A stretch of 64,000 nucleotides of DNA from Symbiodinium natans (GCA_905221605.1 CAJNDS010002679.1:339501-403500); one strand, 5' to 3'; shown: positions 1-10,155, counted from the stretch's first letter. The notes: generated by a model not told the origin, from the sequence alone. Numbers and translations are program-made.

Positions 1-225
1 TGTTTGGGGCTTCTGAAAGTAGGGTTTAGGACTTTGGGTTTCGGCTCTGTGGGGTTTAGGGTTTAGGGTTAGGGTTTAGGGTTTCGGGTTTAGGGTTTAG
101 GGTTTAGGGTGGGTTGTTTGGGGTTGTTTTTGGTTTCTTAGGCACATGTCTTGCGATTTGGGGAGGCAGCCCGATAAACACGGAACCCTCTGTCTGATAC
201 GAAACCCCAAAATTGTGTTGAACAG

Positions 226-343
226 TTTAGGGTTTAGGGCTTAGGGTTTAGGGTTTAGGATTTAGGGTTTAGGGTTTAGAGTTTAGGGTTTAGGGTTTAG
301 GGTTTAGGGTTTAGGGGGTTTAGGGTTTAGGGTTGAAGGCGGG
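226..343 (+). repeat. TTTAGGG array, about 15 units
   Basis: G-rich orientation on the + strand, with a few point variants (GATTTAG, GGGCTTA). It is followed by the small island 345-420, which could hold an exon after the acceptor CATCCCTCAG. Confidence 0.95.
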
Positions 344-460
344 CTTGCAAGGGATCCGACCCCCACATCCCTCAGCAAGAGGCTCGGCTTCGTGTGTTGG
401 ATGAGACCCGAAACCCTTGAGAACCCTGGAGCCCCTCCCTTAAACCCTAGTCCTTGACCC

Positions 461-548
461 TAAGCCATAAGCCCTAAACCCGAAACCCTAAACCCTAAAC
501 CCCTAAACCCTAAACCCTAAACCCTAAACCCTAAACCCTAAACCCTCA
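461..548 (-). repeat. CCCTAAA array
   Basis: C-rich on the + strand, about 10 units after degenerate starts. It sits to the right of the 226-343 array, so the two form an inverted pair around a ~110-bp island. Confidence 0.95.
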
Positions 549-1034
549 TCCGTTAAGCCGGCCCCAAACCCGAAACCCTGATGTAGGCCCGAGAGAAGTC
601 GGGGCCCTGGGCAGGTTCAGCGGCGAGATGTCGCGAGGAGGCCCCCCCCGCTGGTGGCTGCAGGGATGCGCTATCAGCCCCGCACTTGGCCCCTAAACCC
701 TAAACCCTAAACCCTAATCCCTAAACCCTAAACCCTAAACCCTAAACCCTCAACCCTAAACCCTAAACCCTAAACCCTAAACCCGAAGCTCTGGTAAGTT
801 AGGGTACCTTAAAGGCGTGAGCAACCCAAAGCCCCGAAACTACCCCTAAACCCTAAACCAATGTTCTTGTTTGTGTGTTTTCAAGCGGTTGTTCGACTTG
901 GGGAGCCACCAGCTATGTTTTTTAGGGTTTAGGGTTTAGGGTTTAGGGTTTAGGGTTTAGGGTTTCCGAAGCCCTATAAACCTTAAGCCCGAATCTCTCC
1001 TAAGCGTCTCGACCCACTGAACCCGCAACGGGGC

Positions 1035-1105
1035 TTAGGGAAGCAATGCTCGATGCCAGGACTTGGCTGGGCCGATGCAACCGGGCTGCGAGGGCACTTC
1101 GGGGG
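1035..1105 (+). CDS. Putative exon, unassigned protein
   Basis: Open frame reading REAMLDARTWLGRCNRAARA, ending before a GT (GGGG|GTGGGT) about 10 bp ahead of a TTTAGGG array. Basic helix-like composition. It could belong to the IQ-motif gene downstream. Left edge uncertain. Confidence 0.4.
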
Positions 1106-1444
1106 GTGGGTCGGTCTAGGGTTTAGGGTTTAGGGTTTAGGGTTTAGGGTTTAGGGTTGAGGGTTTAGGGTTTAGGGTTTAGGGTTTAGGGTGCCAGAGC
1201 ATTGGCTTTGTGGCCTTGTGGGGCTTGAATTAGCACGGCTTTGGGGCTTTTTGGGAAGAAGCCGAACTGTGGATGGGAACCCCCCAGCCCTTTGTGGTGG
1301 CTTGACAGAAAGCTGCAGTTCAAGTCTCTGGGAAGCTACGGTCGAGGTTTAGGCTTTAGGGTTTGGGGTTTAGTAGGGTTTAGGGTTTAGGGTTTAGGGT
1401 TTAGGGTTTAGGGTTTAGGGTTTAGGGTTTCAGGCTTGGGGGTT

Positions 1445-1505
1445 CGGAGATGAGGTCTCTTTCTTGGACGACGAGGACGAAGAGGGCGACCGGCAAGAGG
1501 ATTTG
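1445..1505 (+). CDS. Putative exon, acidic segment
   Basis: Open frame reading GDEVSFLDDEDEEGDRQEDL, followed by TTG|GTGTCT as a possible donor. A run of Asp/Glu like this is common in linker regions. Assignment to the neighbouring IQ gene is a guess. Confidence 0.4.
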
Positions 1506-2263
1506 GTGTCTCGGCTGTGGATTCCGACCGTCTGCCTAAGATCCCAAAAAGACTTGCCCTTATAAGGAAGAGGACTGTGATGTTTATTTGAGGGGGGGTT
1601 CTTCAGCGAAGGGGGATTCGGTAGAATTGCTGGAAGGGTGGCCTTCGGCCCTTTTTAAGGCACATGTAGGTTTATCTTCAGAGAGCACAGAATACAGACC
1701 ACCCCCTGCATTGAATTGTCAACTTGACCCTAAACCCTACACCCTTCACCCTAAAACCTAAACCCTAGACCCTAAACCCTAAACCCTACCTGAAACTCCC
1801 CTGAACTCATCGCGCACCCAGGGCGCCGCGATCAAGGACAGGTCTTTCTGTGGGGTGCATTTCACGGGCCTAACTTGCTAACCCTTGACCCTGAGCCCTA
1901 AACCCCTCAACCCCAAATCGCAAAAACAACCCTCCAGAGGTTCACAGGAGACCATGAACCGAAACAGGAGACCATGAACCGAAACCCCTAGACCTCTAAA
2001 ACCCTAAAGCCCTAAAACCCTGCTTTTACATAGAACTGTCTGAACACCCTAAAGGACCCTAAGCCACAAGCATGCTTGCGGCCCCTGACCCCTAAATGCC
2101 CTGAGCTTCCCGGATGCTCGAAGCCTCTAACGAGCTCAACTCTTTGGGGGCTCCAGAGCCCGCAGTCACAGAAGCGCTCCTTAAACCTTACACCCTAGAC
2201 CCTAACCCTAAACCCTAAACCCTGAACCCTGAACCCTAAACCCTAAACCCTAAACCCTAAACT

Positions 2264-2341
2264 GCCGAGAGCGCCGCTGTCCATTTGCATGGGCGCTCGA
2301 GGCTTCGACCGAGGTCCCCGACCGAGCGTCTCGACAGAACG
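2264..2341 (+). CDS. Putative exon, basic segment
   Basis: The island between a CCCTAAA array and 3' low-complexity sequence encodes an Arg-rich stretch (RSRLRPRSPTERLDRT) and ends at a consensus donor AACG|GTGAGG. Confidence 0.45.
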
Positions 2342-2753
2342 GTGAGGGAGGGTAAAGCCTCCGCTAGACGGGCCTGCAGTGCCTGGCTACGCCTCAGACA
2401 CTAGGGCGTGTGACCCCTTGAAAGGACCCCGGACTTTTTTGGACTACTTGGAACCTTTCCCTAGGAGCCCCTGACCCCCGGGCCCTGGGACCTCTGCAGC
2501 CTCCTGAAAGCTCTGGAAAGAAATAAAAGCAAAAAAGCCCCCCCCTTGAGGGGGTTTGGGGGGTGAGCCCTAAGCCCTAAATGAGATAGTTTGGGTGGTT
2601 GGGGTGGGACTACATGCTAACGCAAGCGAGCGGCCCGGGTGCTTTTAGCACCAGTGAGCTTCCCTTCTATACACCTTAAACCCTAAACCCTAAACCCCAA
2701 ACCCTAAACCCTAAAGCCTAAACCCTAAACCCTGATCCGCCCTGTCTTCCCAG

Positions 2754-2809
2754 CTCCGCAGGAGAGGCTTCGCCAGAAGCGCATCCGGGACGCCAAGGCG
2801 CAGGAAGAG
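2754..2809 (+). CDS. Putative exon, charged helix
   Basis: The acceptor CTGTCTTCCCAG precedes the frame PQERLRQKRIRDAKAQEE; the right edge is GAAGAG|GTGCGC. CCCTAAA lies on the left and TTTAGGG on the right, the arrangement typical of exons here. The charged helix fits the IQ-motif protein encoded just downstream. Confidence 0.5.
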
Positions 2810-3337
2810 GTGCGCCGGGGAGGGGTTTAGGGTTCAAGGTTTAGGGTTTAGGGTTTAGGGTTCAGGGTTTAGGGTTTAGGGCTGAGGGGTTTCGGGGTTC
2901 AGGGGGGTAGGGATTTAGGGCGCGGGTTGGGGGTTTTAGTTTAGGGCTTCAGGGTTTTCTTAGGTGTTTAGGGCTCACGACGGACTTCTGGGGTTGTAAA
3001 GGGACCGTTTCCGGGGATAGTTAGTTGGGCATACAAGTCCCACATCTTAGGCTTCGAGTTGTTTGGTATCTTCCCCAAGTGAGGTGCCCTTGAGGCCCTT
3101 ATCGAGCTGGTTGGCAGTGGGCGCCCTTGTTCAGATAGTTGAGTGAGGGGGGAGGTGTTGGAAGGCGGGTTTAGTTTCGATTCGAGGAAACTGCAGGCGG
3201 AAGGGAACCCACACCCCCTAAAACATTCCCAAAACCCAGAACCTGTAAGCCCCCTTGACACCCCAACCCCCTTAAACCCTAAACCCTCAACCCCAAACCC
3301 CAAACCCCAAACCCCAAGCCCTAAACCCTAAACCGCG

Positions 3338-3408
3338 GCTGTCGGTGAGGAGTCTTCGGCGTTGAAGATCCAGAACCAAGTGCGGGGTTTCCTCAGGCAA
3401 CTGGCATG
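3338..3408 (+). CDS. Exon with IQ (calmodulin-binding) motif 1
   Basis: The frame contains SALKIQNQVRGFLRQLAW, which fits the IQ consensus (IQxxxRGxxxR) with Ile-Gln, Arg-Gly and the final Arg all present. IQ motifs bind calmodulin or EF-hand light chains. A second IQ-like exon lies at 4212 on the same strand, which supports one gene. The right edge is either GCATG|GTCC or a GC donor seven bases earlier. Confidence 0.6.
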
Positions 3409-3497
3409 GTCCTTCGGAGCTTCCAGAGTTTTTGGCGGTTTCTAGGGCCTAAACCCTAAACCCAAACCCCTAGACCCTAAACCCTGAACGTTTAGCA

Positions 3498-3546
3498 GGT
3501 AGCCCAGTGTGACAAAGTAACCAATCCCCAAAAAAGGGGTGTTGCC
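3498..3546 (+). mobile_element. Truncated copy of introner-like family A
   Basis: The left end GGTAGCCCAGTG and an internal block (AAGTAACCAAxCCCCAAAAA) match the full copy at 12149-12260; the middle and right end are missing. Confidence 0.5.
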
Positions 3547-3867
3547 ATCTTCAATCTTGAGGAATCTCAGGGCTTTATGTGAGGAAGGGTTTAGGGTCCC
3601 GGGTTTAGGGTTGCGGAAGTTCGGGGTTTAGGGTTTTAGAATGCTTACAAATCGCTGGAAGAAAGCACTCCATAAGCCCCAACAAGGACACCCCAAAACC
3701 CCATAGACCCCAAGCCCAAGCCCAAGCCCAAACCCCAAACCCCAAACCCCAAACCCCAAGCCCCAAGCCCCCAAACCCCAAACCCTAAACCCGAGACCCG
3801 AGACCCTAGTCCCTAAACCCTAAACCCTGAACCCTGAAGCCTAAACTCCTAGACCCTAACGCTAAAG

Positions 3868-3891
3868 CTGCCAGGAGGCGCGAGGAGATCA
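3868..3891 (+). CDS. Putative short exon, AARRREEI
   Basis: A 24-nt island segment after CTAAAG and before the donor ATCAA|GTAACT reads AARRREEI, the kind of sequence that follows an IQ motif. The phase relative to exon 3338-3408 could not be closed with a canonical donor. Confidence 0.35.
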
Positions 3892-4211
3892 AGTAACTTG
3901 GCTTGGAAAGTGCCGAGGGGTGGTTTAGGGTGCTTGCTATTTTCAGGTGTAGGTGTATGTGTGTGTGCCCTAAGCACTAGAGCCCAAACCCTAAACCCCC
4001 AAAGCCCCAAACCCTGAGCCAAGCCAATCCAAGCCAAGCCCCCAACATCTGAAAGCACTGGCATCCGCTACCCTCCTTCCCTGAGAACTTCAAACCGCTC
4101 CCACCTGGGGGTCTCCGAAAAAAGTGGTACCCTTTTTGGGGGTCCCTTTTCGGGGATACTATTCTGTACCCCTATTTGGGAAAATCCCCACCTGCACCCC
4201 GTAAGCCTCAG

Positions 4212-4285
4212 GCGTCGCGCGGTCACCCGCATTCAGCGCTTCTTCCGCAGACTTGCGGCGGGCAAACAGGCGGCGGAGATCTCGC
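4212..4285 (+). CDS. Exon with IQ-type motif 2
   Basis: The acceptor TAAGCCTCAG is followed by the frame RRAVTRIQRFFRRLAAGKQA, an IQ motif with Arg in place of Gly at the second conserved position, and ends at TCTCGC|GTGTCA. Two IQ motifs about 0.8 kb apart on one strand indicate a calmodulin-binding scaffold or motor-like protein; no motor domain is visible in the window. Confidence 0.6.
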
Positions 4286-4311
4286 GTGTCAGGCATGTTT
4301 ACCCTTCGGGC

Positions 4312-4437
4312 TGCTTAGGGCTTAGGGCTTGGGGCTTGGGGCTTGGGGCTTGGGGCTTGGGGCTTGGGGCTTGGGGCTTAGGGCTTAAGGCTTAGGGCTT
4401 AGGGCTTAGGGCCTAGGGCTTAGGGCTTAGGGCTTGG
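4312..4437 (+). repeat. Variant telomere arrays GGGGCTT and AGGGCTT
   Basis: A cluster of homogenised variants: a run of GGGGCTT flanked by AGGGCTT. Each sub-run is uniform, which suggests local slippage after one variant unit arose. Confidence 0.9.
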
Positions 4438-4647
4438 GTTTAAACCCTTTAGGGTTTAGGGTTTAGGGCCAGCGGCGTTATCAGCAACCAAATCAGAGAA
4501 TGCGTGGCTTGCATCTTCAGCCCACTATTGCCGTCTGCTCCGAATGCACCGGTTGACGAATACGCCCTACACCCTGAACCGTCGTCCCTAAACCCTAAAC
4601 CCTAAACCCGAAACCCTAAACCCTCAACCCTAAACCCTAAACCTGAT

Positions 4648-4723
4648 TACGATGTATGCCAGGGAGATGGAGGAGAATTTCCGGGAATCGCATCTCATGG
4701 ACGAGACTTGGAGAAGACAGATT
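4648..4723 (+). CDS. Putative exon, MYAREMEENFRES segment
   Basis: Clean open frame with coding-like composition (MYAREMEENFRES, then HLMDETWRRQI) ending at the donor CAGATT|GTGAGG. Probably the same gene as the IQ exons upstream. Confidence 0.55.
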
Positions 4724-4958
4724 GTGAGGCCCCAAAAACCCTAAACCTGGTAGGGTGTAGGGTTTAGGGTGTAGGTTCCAGCGCCCTAATGAGCTGGGGT
4801 GTAGCGGCACACAGCCCCCAAAACCCCAAATCCCCAAATCCCAAATCCCCAAAAGCTTGAAAACCCTAGACCGCCAGCCCCCTAAACCCTCAACCCAAAA
4901 CCCTAACAACCCTAAAGCCCTAAGACCCTGTGAACCCTAACGCCCTAAAACCCGGACG

Positions 4959-5073
4959 GCCCTGACCCGTAAGGCTTTCTTGGGCTAAACCCTAGACCCT
5001 GAACCCTAAACCCTAAACCCTGAACTCTAAGCCCTAAACCCTAAACGCCCTGACTGGTAAGGCTTTCTTGGGC
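4959..5073. repeat. 27-bp imperfect direct repeat flanking a telomeric array
   Basis: GCCCTGAC..GTAAGGCTTTC (27 bp in full) occurs at 4959-4985 and again at 5047-5073 with 25 of 27 bases equal. The 61 bp between them are CCCTAAA-type repeats. The layout looks like a target duplication around an inserted telomeric tract. Confidence 0.8.
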
Positions 5074-5145
5074 GTGGTGACAAACTTCTGCAAGTCCGCC
5101 TCGTTTGGCCAGTTTGAGGCCCCTAGGAATCAGCCCCTTCGAGGG
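5053..5145 (+). CDS. Putative exon overlapping the second direct repeat
   Basis: Open frame GKAFLGVVTNFCKSASFGQF, then EAPRNQPLRG, before CGAGG|GGTGTA. It begins inside the right copy of the 27-bp direct repeat, so the upstream copy may be a duplicated piece of coding sequence. Confidence 0.45.
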
Positions 5146-5803
5146 GTGTAGGGTGTAGGGTTTAGGGTTTAGGGTTTAGGGGTCTGAGAGGTTGAGGGGT
5201 TGAGGGTTTGGGGGGGGCTTAGGGTTCGGTTTGGCTTAGGAATTTAGGGTTTAGGGTTTGGGGTTTGAGGTTTAGGGTTTGCGGCTTAAGGTTTTGGGGG
5301 TAATGTCTAGGGTTAGGGTTTGGAGGGTTTAGGGTTTGGGGTTTGGGTTTAGGGGTTGGGCTTGTAGTACTGCGGTTGGTTTGAGGCCTTTCGCTTTGCG
5401 GTGCTGGGGTGTAGGGTCACGGGGCAAATGGGGCTTTGGAAGGTTTTATGGCGCTTGGGGCCTCACATTGTTGGATTTGGGTGAGACGGTGCTGCGTTTG
5501 GTGGGCTTCGGGCTGGGGGAACCTGTGGCACCTAGAATTTCGGAGTTACGAGCTCATGATGTTCAGGGCTTCGGGTTCAGGGTTGCAGCTTTTGAGGGTG
5601 AGGAGTTTGCGCACGGGTCCTGATCAAAGAAGCGTGTCGTGGCTGAAGATGCCAGTTAAAGGGATCCTAACGGATCCTGTACCACGCCCACCCAAACTAT
5701 CCCCTAACCTCAGACAAGGGCCAAAACACGGCCTTCCTGAAGTGGTGGACCAACCTGGGATAAGTACTCTGGAGGGAAGGTGTAGGGTTTGTAGGGTCGA
5801 GGA

Positions 5804-5874
5804 CTAAACCCTAAACCCTAAACCCTAAACCCTAAACCCTAAACCCTAAACCCTAAACCCTAAACCCTAAACTA
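5804..5874 (-). repeat. CCCTAAA array, 10 units
   Basis: Near-perfect C-rich array at the right end of the 5390-5800 single-copy stretch. That stretch has a 123-codon open frame (5436-5807) but no convincing exon boundaries. Confidence 0.95.
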
Positions 5875-5963
5875 CCCTGACTACACTTAACCACCCTACA
5901 CCCTGAACCCTAAACCCTAAAACCCTGAACCCTAAACCCTAAACCCTAAACCTTGTTCTCCAG

Positions 5964-6019
5964 GCCGATGTCAGCAAGACCAGCGCCTCGCCTGCAGTGG
6001 GGTGTCAGGACAACAAGCA
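5964..6019 (+). CDS. Putative exon after strong acceptor
   Basis: CCTTGTTCTCCAG is one of the best acceptors in the window. It is followed by the frame ADVSKTSASPAVGCQDNKQ. The right edge could be TGG|GGTGTC or CCAG|GTTTAGGG, where the telomere array itself would supply the donor. Confidence 0.45.
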
Positions 6020-6249
6020 GCCCCAAACCAGGTTTAGGGTTTAGGGTTTAGGGTTTAGGGTTTAGGGTTTAGGGTTTAGGGTTTAGGGGTCAGGGCCTTC
6101 CGGGTTTTAGGGCGTTAGGGTTCACAGGGTCTTTGGGCTTTAGGGTTGTTAGGGTTTTGGGTTTAGGGTTTAGGGTTTAGGGTTTAGGGCCAGAACTTTT
6201 CCAGGCTCCCTAACTTTTCTCATCCCTTGGCCTAGGTAATTCTTGATTC

Positions 6250-6402
6250 CCTAAACCCTAAACCCTAAACCCTAAACCCTAAACCCTAAACCCTAAACCC
6301 TAAACCCTAAACCCTAAACCCTAAACCCTAAACCCTCGCAGCTGCAAGGAACTGCAGAGGTTTAGGGTTTAGGCTTTAGGGTTTAGGGTTTAGGGTTTAG
6401 GG
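6250..6402. repeat. Two telomeric arrays back to back around a 25-bp island
   Basis: A CCCTAAA array (12 units, 6250-6335) and a TTTAGGG array (6360-6402) enclose a single-copy island of about 25 bp. Confidence 0.95.
6342..6359 (+). CDS. Possible 18-nt microexon
   Basis: The whole island reads CGCAG|CTGCAAGGAACTGCAGAG|GT: acceptor, six codons without a stop, donor. Exons of 22-27 nt are well supported in the PPR gene below, so this size is not absurd, but nothing else supports coding here. Confidence 0.25.
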
Positions 6403-6420
6403 TGCGAGCTTCCACACTAG

Positions 6421-6452
6421 CCTGCCTTCACAAGCTTGCCAGAACGGGACTC
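6421..6452 (+). CDS. Putative short exon
   Basis: CACACTAG precedes an open 32 nt (PAFTSLPERD) ending at GACTC|GTTAGG, between TTTAGGG arrays on both sides. Confidence 0.3.
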
Positions 6453-6808
6453 GTTAGGGTTTGGGGTTTGGGGTTTAGGGCTTATAGGGCTTAGGGCTTA
6501 GGGTTTAGGGTTTAGGGTTTAGGGTTTAGGGTTTAGGGTTTAGGGTTGAGGGTTTATTGTGTAGGGTTTAATTAGGGTTTAGGGTTTAGGGTTTGCTGTG
6601 ATAGGGCGTAGATGCTGTGAAGGTTAGGTTTCGGAACAAGCTCGACAGCTTCATGAGGTGCGAAGAGCAGCTTTGGCCCAATTGTGGAGGGCCATCTAAC
6701 ACTTTTCTCCCACCCCACGCCATCCAAGGCGGCAAAGCCACCCCAACCTATTCCTTTCAGGGTTTAGGCCTAAACTCAGATAACAGTCCACTTCTACAGC
6801 TTCTTCAG

Positions 6809-6877
6809 TTTCATGACTTGCAAGCACTTGTTACGCGAGCAAGGCTGGGCACAGCATGAGGCAGATTTTTTGCCGGG
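6809..6877 (+). CDS. Putative exon
   Basis: The acceptor CAGCTTCTTCAG and donor CCGGG|GTGAGG bracket the frame FMTCKHLLREQGWAQHEADF. Composition is coding-like. An overlapping + frame (6617-6859) is also open, so the frame choice is provisional. Confidence 0.45.
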
Positions 6878-7086
6878 GTGAGGAACAGGGTCGGGCCCAC
6901 GTGGGAGAAAAGAGGTGCAGGCCAGCAGGGCCTGAGCACCGGAACGCGGCCAGGCACCCGCCCTGCCTGGCCTGAGGTCTCCTGGTGCTTGGGCAGGGTG
7001 CGGTGAGGGGTGGGGCACCCGCCCCTGAAAAGGTCAGGGGCTCCAGGTTCATAGGCTACTCACTATAAGGGACCAGAAGTACTTGT

Positions 7087-7210
7087 CCCGAGGAGAACGT
7101 GTTCGGGTACGGGCCCATCGTGGGCGCTACCGAACCCCATGCTGTGGGAGGCGGGCGAGCGACCTGGGTCGGCTTAAGCGCCGCCCCCCGGGGGCGGCCT
7201 AGGCCTTGAG
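7087..7210 (+). CDS. Putative terminal coding segment
   Basis: A long open frame (PEENVFGYGPIVGATEPHAV, then GGGRATWVGLSAAP) reaches TGA at 7208-7210. A GC-rich hairpin (CCGCCCCC / GGGGGCGG) lies over its end. This may be the 3' end of the gene whose IQ exons lie upstream. Confidence 0.4.
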
Positions 7211-7953
7211 TTTAGGGTTTTAGTGTAGGCCCTGAATGGAATCATCCCCTGCCCACTTACACCTTGGAAAATGCTACATCTCGAGCCCAAAGCCTAGAAG
7301 AAAAACAGCCCCTAAAACCCGAATTAAACCCTAACCCCTCCCCCCCTCCCAAAAACACAAAAACCCTAAACCCAAAACCCAAAAACAAAGAACACGGCCG
7401 CTTGGCGGGCATCGAGGTGAGAATGACAGCAGGGCCCAGCGTGCCTTGGCCGAGAAAGTAACCCTGACAGACTCCTCAACCCTAAGCCCTAAACCCTATA
7501 ACCCTATAACCTCAACCCTAAACCCTGCAACCCTAAACCCTAAACCCTATAACTCTAACCCTATAACCCTAGAACCCTCGAACCCTATAACCCTATATCA
7601 CCCTACAACCCCAGGGTTGAGCTCTTTTGCTTCACAGTAAATCTAGGCCCTCTTAACCCCCCAGAAGAGCAGACCAGGAGCTGGGTTTCTGCACTTGGAG
7701 CTTGGTGTTTAGGGTGTTGGCTTGGGTCTCCTTGGCTTCCACTTGGGGCTTACCCCTAAACCCTAAACCCGAAACCCTAAACCCTAAACCCTAAACCCTT
7801 AGTCTTTAGGGTGGGCTGAGCTCTCTTGGACGTCTATTTGGGTTTAGGGCTTTAGCCTTTAGGGCTTTTGTTAGGGTTCAGGGTTTAGTGTCTTGTGCCT
7901 GGCTGGCAAGTGGCAAGGCCATAGAGCTTGGAGTCAAACATGCTAACTTAAAA

Positions 7954-7989
7954 GGGTTTATATAGTCACTTGGGTTTATATAGTCACTT
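7954..7989 (+). repeat. 18-bp tandem duplication
   Basis: GGGTTTATATAGTCACTT occurs twice in a row at the left edge of a 280-bp AT-richer block holding two inverted-repeat elements. Confidence 0.85.
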
Positions 7990-8077
7990 CTCTAAATTGC
8001 CCTTTCTAGGGCTACTATGATAAGGCGGCCCCTCTTATTTAGGGTGCCCAAAGAGGGACCCTAACTTAGAGAACTCA
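7985..8077. mobile_element. Inverted-repeat element, ~93 bp
   Basis: The ends CACTTCTCTAA and TTAGAGAACTCA are imperfect inverted repeats; there is no coding capacity. Size and form match the introner-like elements elsewhere in the window. Confidence 0.5.
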
Positions 8078-8109
8078 CCATATGAAGTGGTGTAAGGTTC
8101 TAATAGAGA

Positions 8110-8242
8110 CTCAGGGTCACTTGGAGGTTCATGGTACTTATTGACCAATTCTAACTGTACTTCTAGCTGTACTTGTTTCCACATAGGGGCACTTAAGGGG
8201 CTTGTAAGTGGGTTATAAGTACAGTTATGGTTGGTTACTGAG
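8110..8242. mobile_element. Inverted-repeat element, family I (~133 bp)
   Basis: Starts CTCAG and ends CTGAG, with sub-terminal GTACTTAT/ATAAGTAC pairing. Its left end (GGAGGTTCATGGTACTTAT) recurs at 14442-14480, so this is a dispersed family. Confidence 0.6.
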
Positions 8243-8324
8243 AACCCTAAACCCTAAACCCTAAACCCTAAACCCTAAACCCCTCCAAGTAGTAGAGACT
8301 TCCATCTTAGGGCCAGTGGTGCAG

Positions 8325-8408
8325 GGCTCACCGGGCGCGCCCAGGCCAGCCCATACTCATGGCGCTGGAGATTGACGAGCCGAGTGGCGTGGATAAGGTG
8401 CCTGAGAG
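8325..8408 (+). CDS. Putative exon
   Basis: Acceptor AGTGGTGCAG, frame ending LMALEIDEPSGVDKVPER, then GAGAG|GTTTAGGG or GATAAG|GTGCCT. CCCTAAA on the left, TTTAGGG on the right. Confidence 0.45.
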
Positions 8409-9127
8409 GTTTAGGGTTTAGGGTTTAGGGTTTAGCGTTTAGGGTTTAGAGTTTAGGGCTCATGAGGAGTCGTTGCGGGGCTTATCGAGCTTAGGACGTC
8501 AGGGGCTTAAGTTAAGGACGTCCGGGGCTTTAGGTCTTGGGGGTCTTGGGACTCAGAGGGCCACCCCGAAGCCATCAGGATTTAGGGTTTAGGGCTTAGG
8601 GTTTAGGGTTTAGGGTTTAGGGTTTAGGGGTGTAGAGTCTAAGGGCAGTTCTATGGAACCTTAATCCGGTCCCTTGCCTCCTCTGAAGGGCTCTGAGGGT
8701 TTAGGGTTTAGGGTTTAGGGTTTAGGGTTTAGGGTTTAGGGTTTAGGGTATATAAGGGGTGTAGTCGGCCTATTTAAGGGCCCTCACTAAGGCACCACGC
8801 ATCTGCAATAAGACACCATAAACCCTAAACCCCAAACCCCAAACCCTAAACCCTAAACCCTAAACCCTAAACCCTAAGCCCTAAGCCCTAAGCCCTAAAC
8901 CCCTAGAATCAGCTCTAAAGAAGGAATGGGAACCCCAAACAAGACCATTCTCGGCAGTTATTTCGGCTCCTTAACCCCTGGTTAGGGTTTAGGGTTTAGG
9001 GTTAGGGTTTAGGGTTTAGGATTTAGGCTTTAGGGTTTAGGGTTTAGTGTTTAGAGTTTAGGGTTTAGGGTTTAGGGTTTAGGGTTTAGGGCAAGCACCT
9101 ACACCCCTCAACCCGAAGCCTTAGCAG

Positions 9128-9176
9128 GGACTGGCCAGAAGATCGCGCTCGCGAATCTCGACACACCAGTTCGGGG
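9128..9176 (+). CDS. Putative exon
   Basis: Acceptor CCTTAGCAG, frame TGQKIALANLDTPVRG, GT at 9177. Short single-copy island between arrays. Confidence 0.4.
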
Positions 9177-9906
9177 GTTTGAGGCATCCCGGTGTGGGGT
9201 TTAGGGTTTTCGGGTTTAGGGTTTAGGATTTGGGGTTTAGGGTTTAGCGGTTTGGGGTTAGGGTTCAGGGGGGTTAAGCCCCATGAGCCCTTGCCCCCTC
9301 ACCTCTCGACCCTAAACCCTAAACCCTAAACCCCAAACCCTACACCCTACACCCTAAACCCTAAACCCTAAACCCTTGAAACCTAAGGCCCTAAACCCTA
9401 TACAGCCCGAGCCCCGAGATTAAAACAAAGGAAGAAAGTTTCCCTGATTTTCGAGCTGCAGGGGCCTTCCGCTCCTCCAGTCAGGGTCTTTAGGGTTTTT
9501 GGGGTTTAGGGCTTAGGGTTTGGAGTTTGGGGCTTGGGGTTTTGAGGTTTTGGGGCTTGGGGTTTACGGCTTACGGTCCCGTCGGGTTTCGGGGCTCAAG
9601 GCTGTAAGTCCATGGGGTTCAGGGTCTGGGGGTGTAAGGTTCCAATCTCCAAAGCCCTCGCCAAACGCCCTAACCTCAAACCCCTAAACGCCTTAATTAC
9701 GTGGACCCTAAACCCACTTAGCGCCCAAGCCCTAAGATCCTAACCTTAAACCTTAAACACCTAAACACCTTAAACCCTACACCCTAAACCCTAAACCTTA
9801 AACAATAAACTAAACCCTAAACCCTAAACCCCAAACCCTAAACCCCAAACCCCAAACCCCAAACCCTAAACCGAGACACCCTCCAAACCCTTCGCCTCCT
9901 TAGCCC

Positions 9907-10009
9907 TAAAACCCAAGCGGGCAAAGGAAGTCGCAAGGGACTCCGGTCGCCGCGCAACTCGCGGTCTCCCCCACGCTCCTCGCGATCTCCGCGGGCACGG
10001 GAAGCTTGG
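9907..10009 (+). CDS. Putative exon with Ser/Arg-rich segment
   Basis: One frame reads SRKGLRSPRNSRSPPRSSRS, resembling the RS domains of splicing regulators. Two other frames are also open, so the resemblance may be accidental. Possible donor CTTGG|GTGCAG. Confidence 0.3.
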
Positions 10010-10056
10010 GTGCAGATGAAGGGTTTAGGGTTTAGAGTTTAGGGTTTAGGGGTGGC

Positions 10057-10155
10057 TAAACCCTAAACCCTAAATCCTAAATCCTAAACCCTAAACCCTA
10101 AATCCTAACCCCTAAACCCTAAATCCTAAACCCTAAACCCTAAACCCTAAACCCG
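10057..10155 (-). repeat. CCCTAAA/CCCTAAAT array with head-to-head junction
   Basis: A TTTAGGG tract (10021-10050) runs directly into this CCCTAAA array through GGGTGGC, a telomere-to-telomere head-to-head junction. Confidence 0.9.

Noticed and set aside
1-900. Chromosome end (true telomere) at the left edge
   Set aside because: The arrays are short, interrupted and change orientation; the same pattern continues through the whole window.
5436-5807. 123-codon plus frame
   Set aside because: No splice sites or start context; overlaps another open frame and ends in telomere sequence. Short coding pieces inside it (e.g. NTAFLKWWTNLG in another frame) argue against this frame.
7181-7200. GC-rich hairpin as a bacterial-type terminator
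   Set aside because: The sequence is eukaryotic; the hairpin has no T-run and lies over a reading frame.
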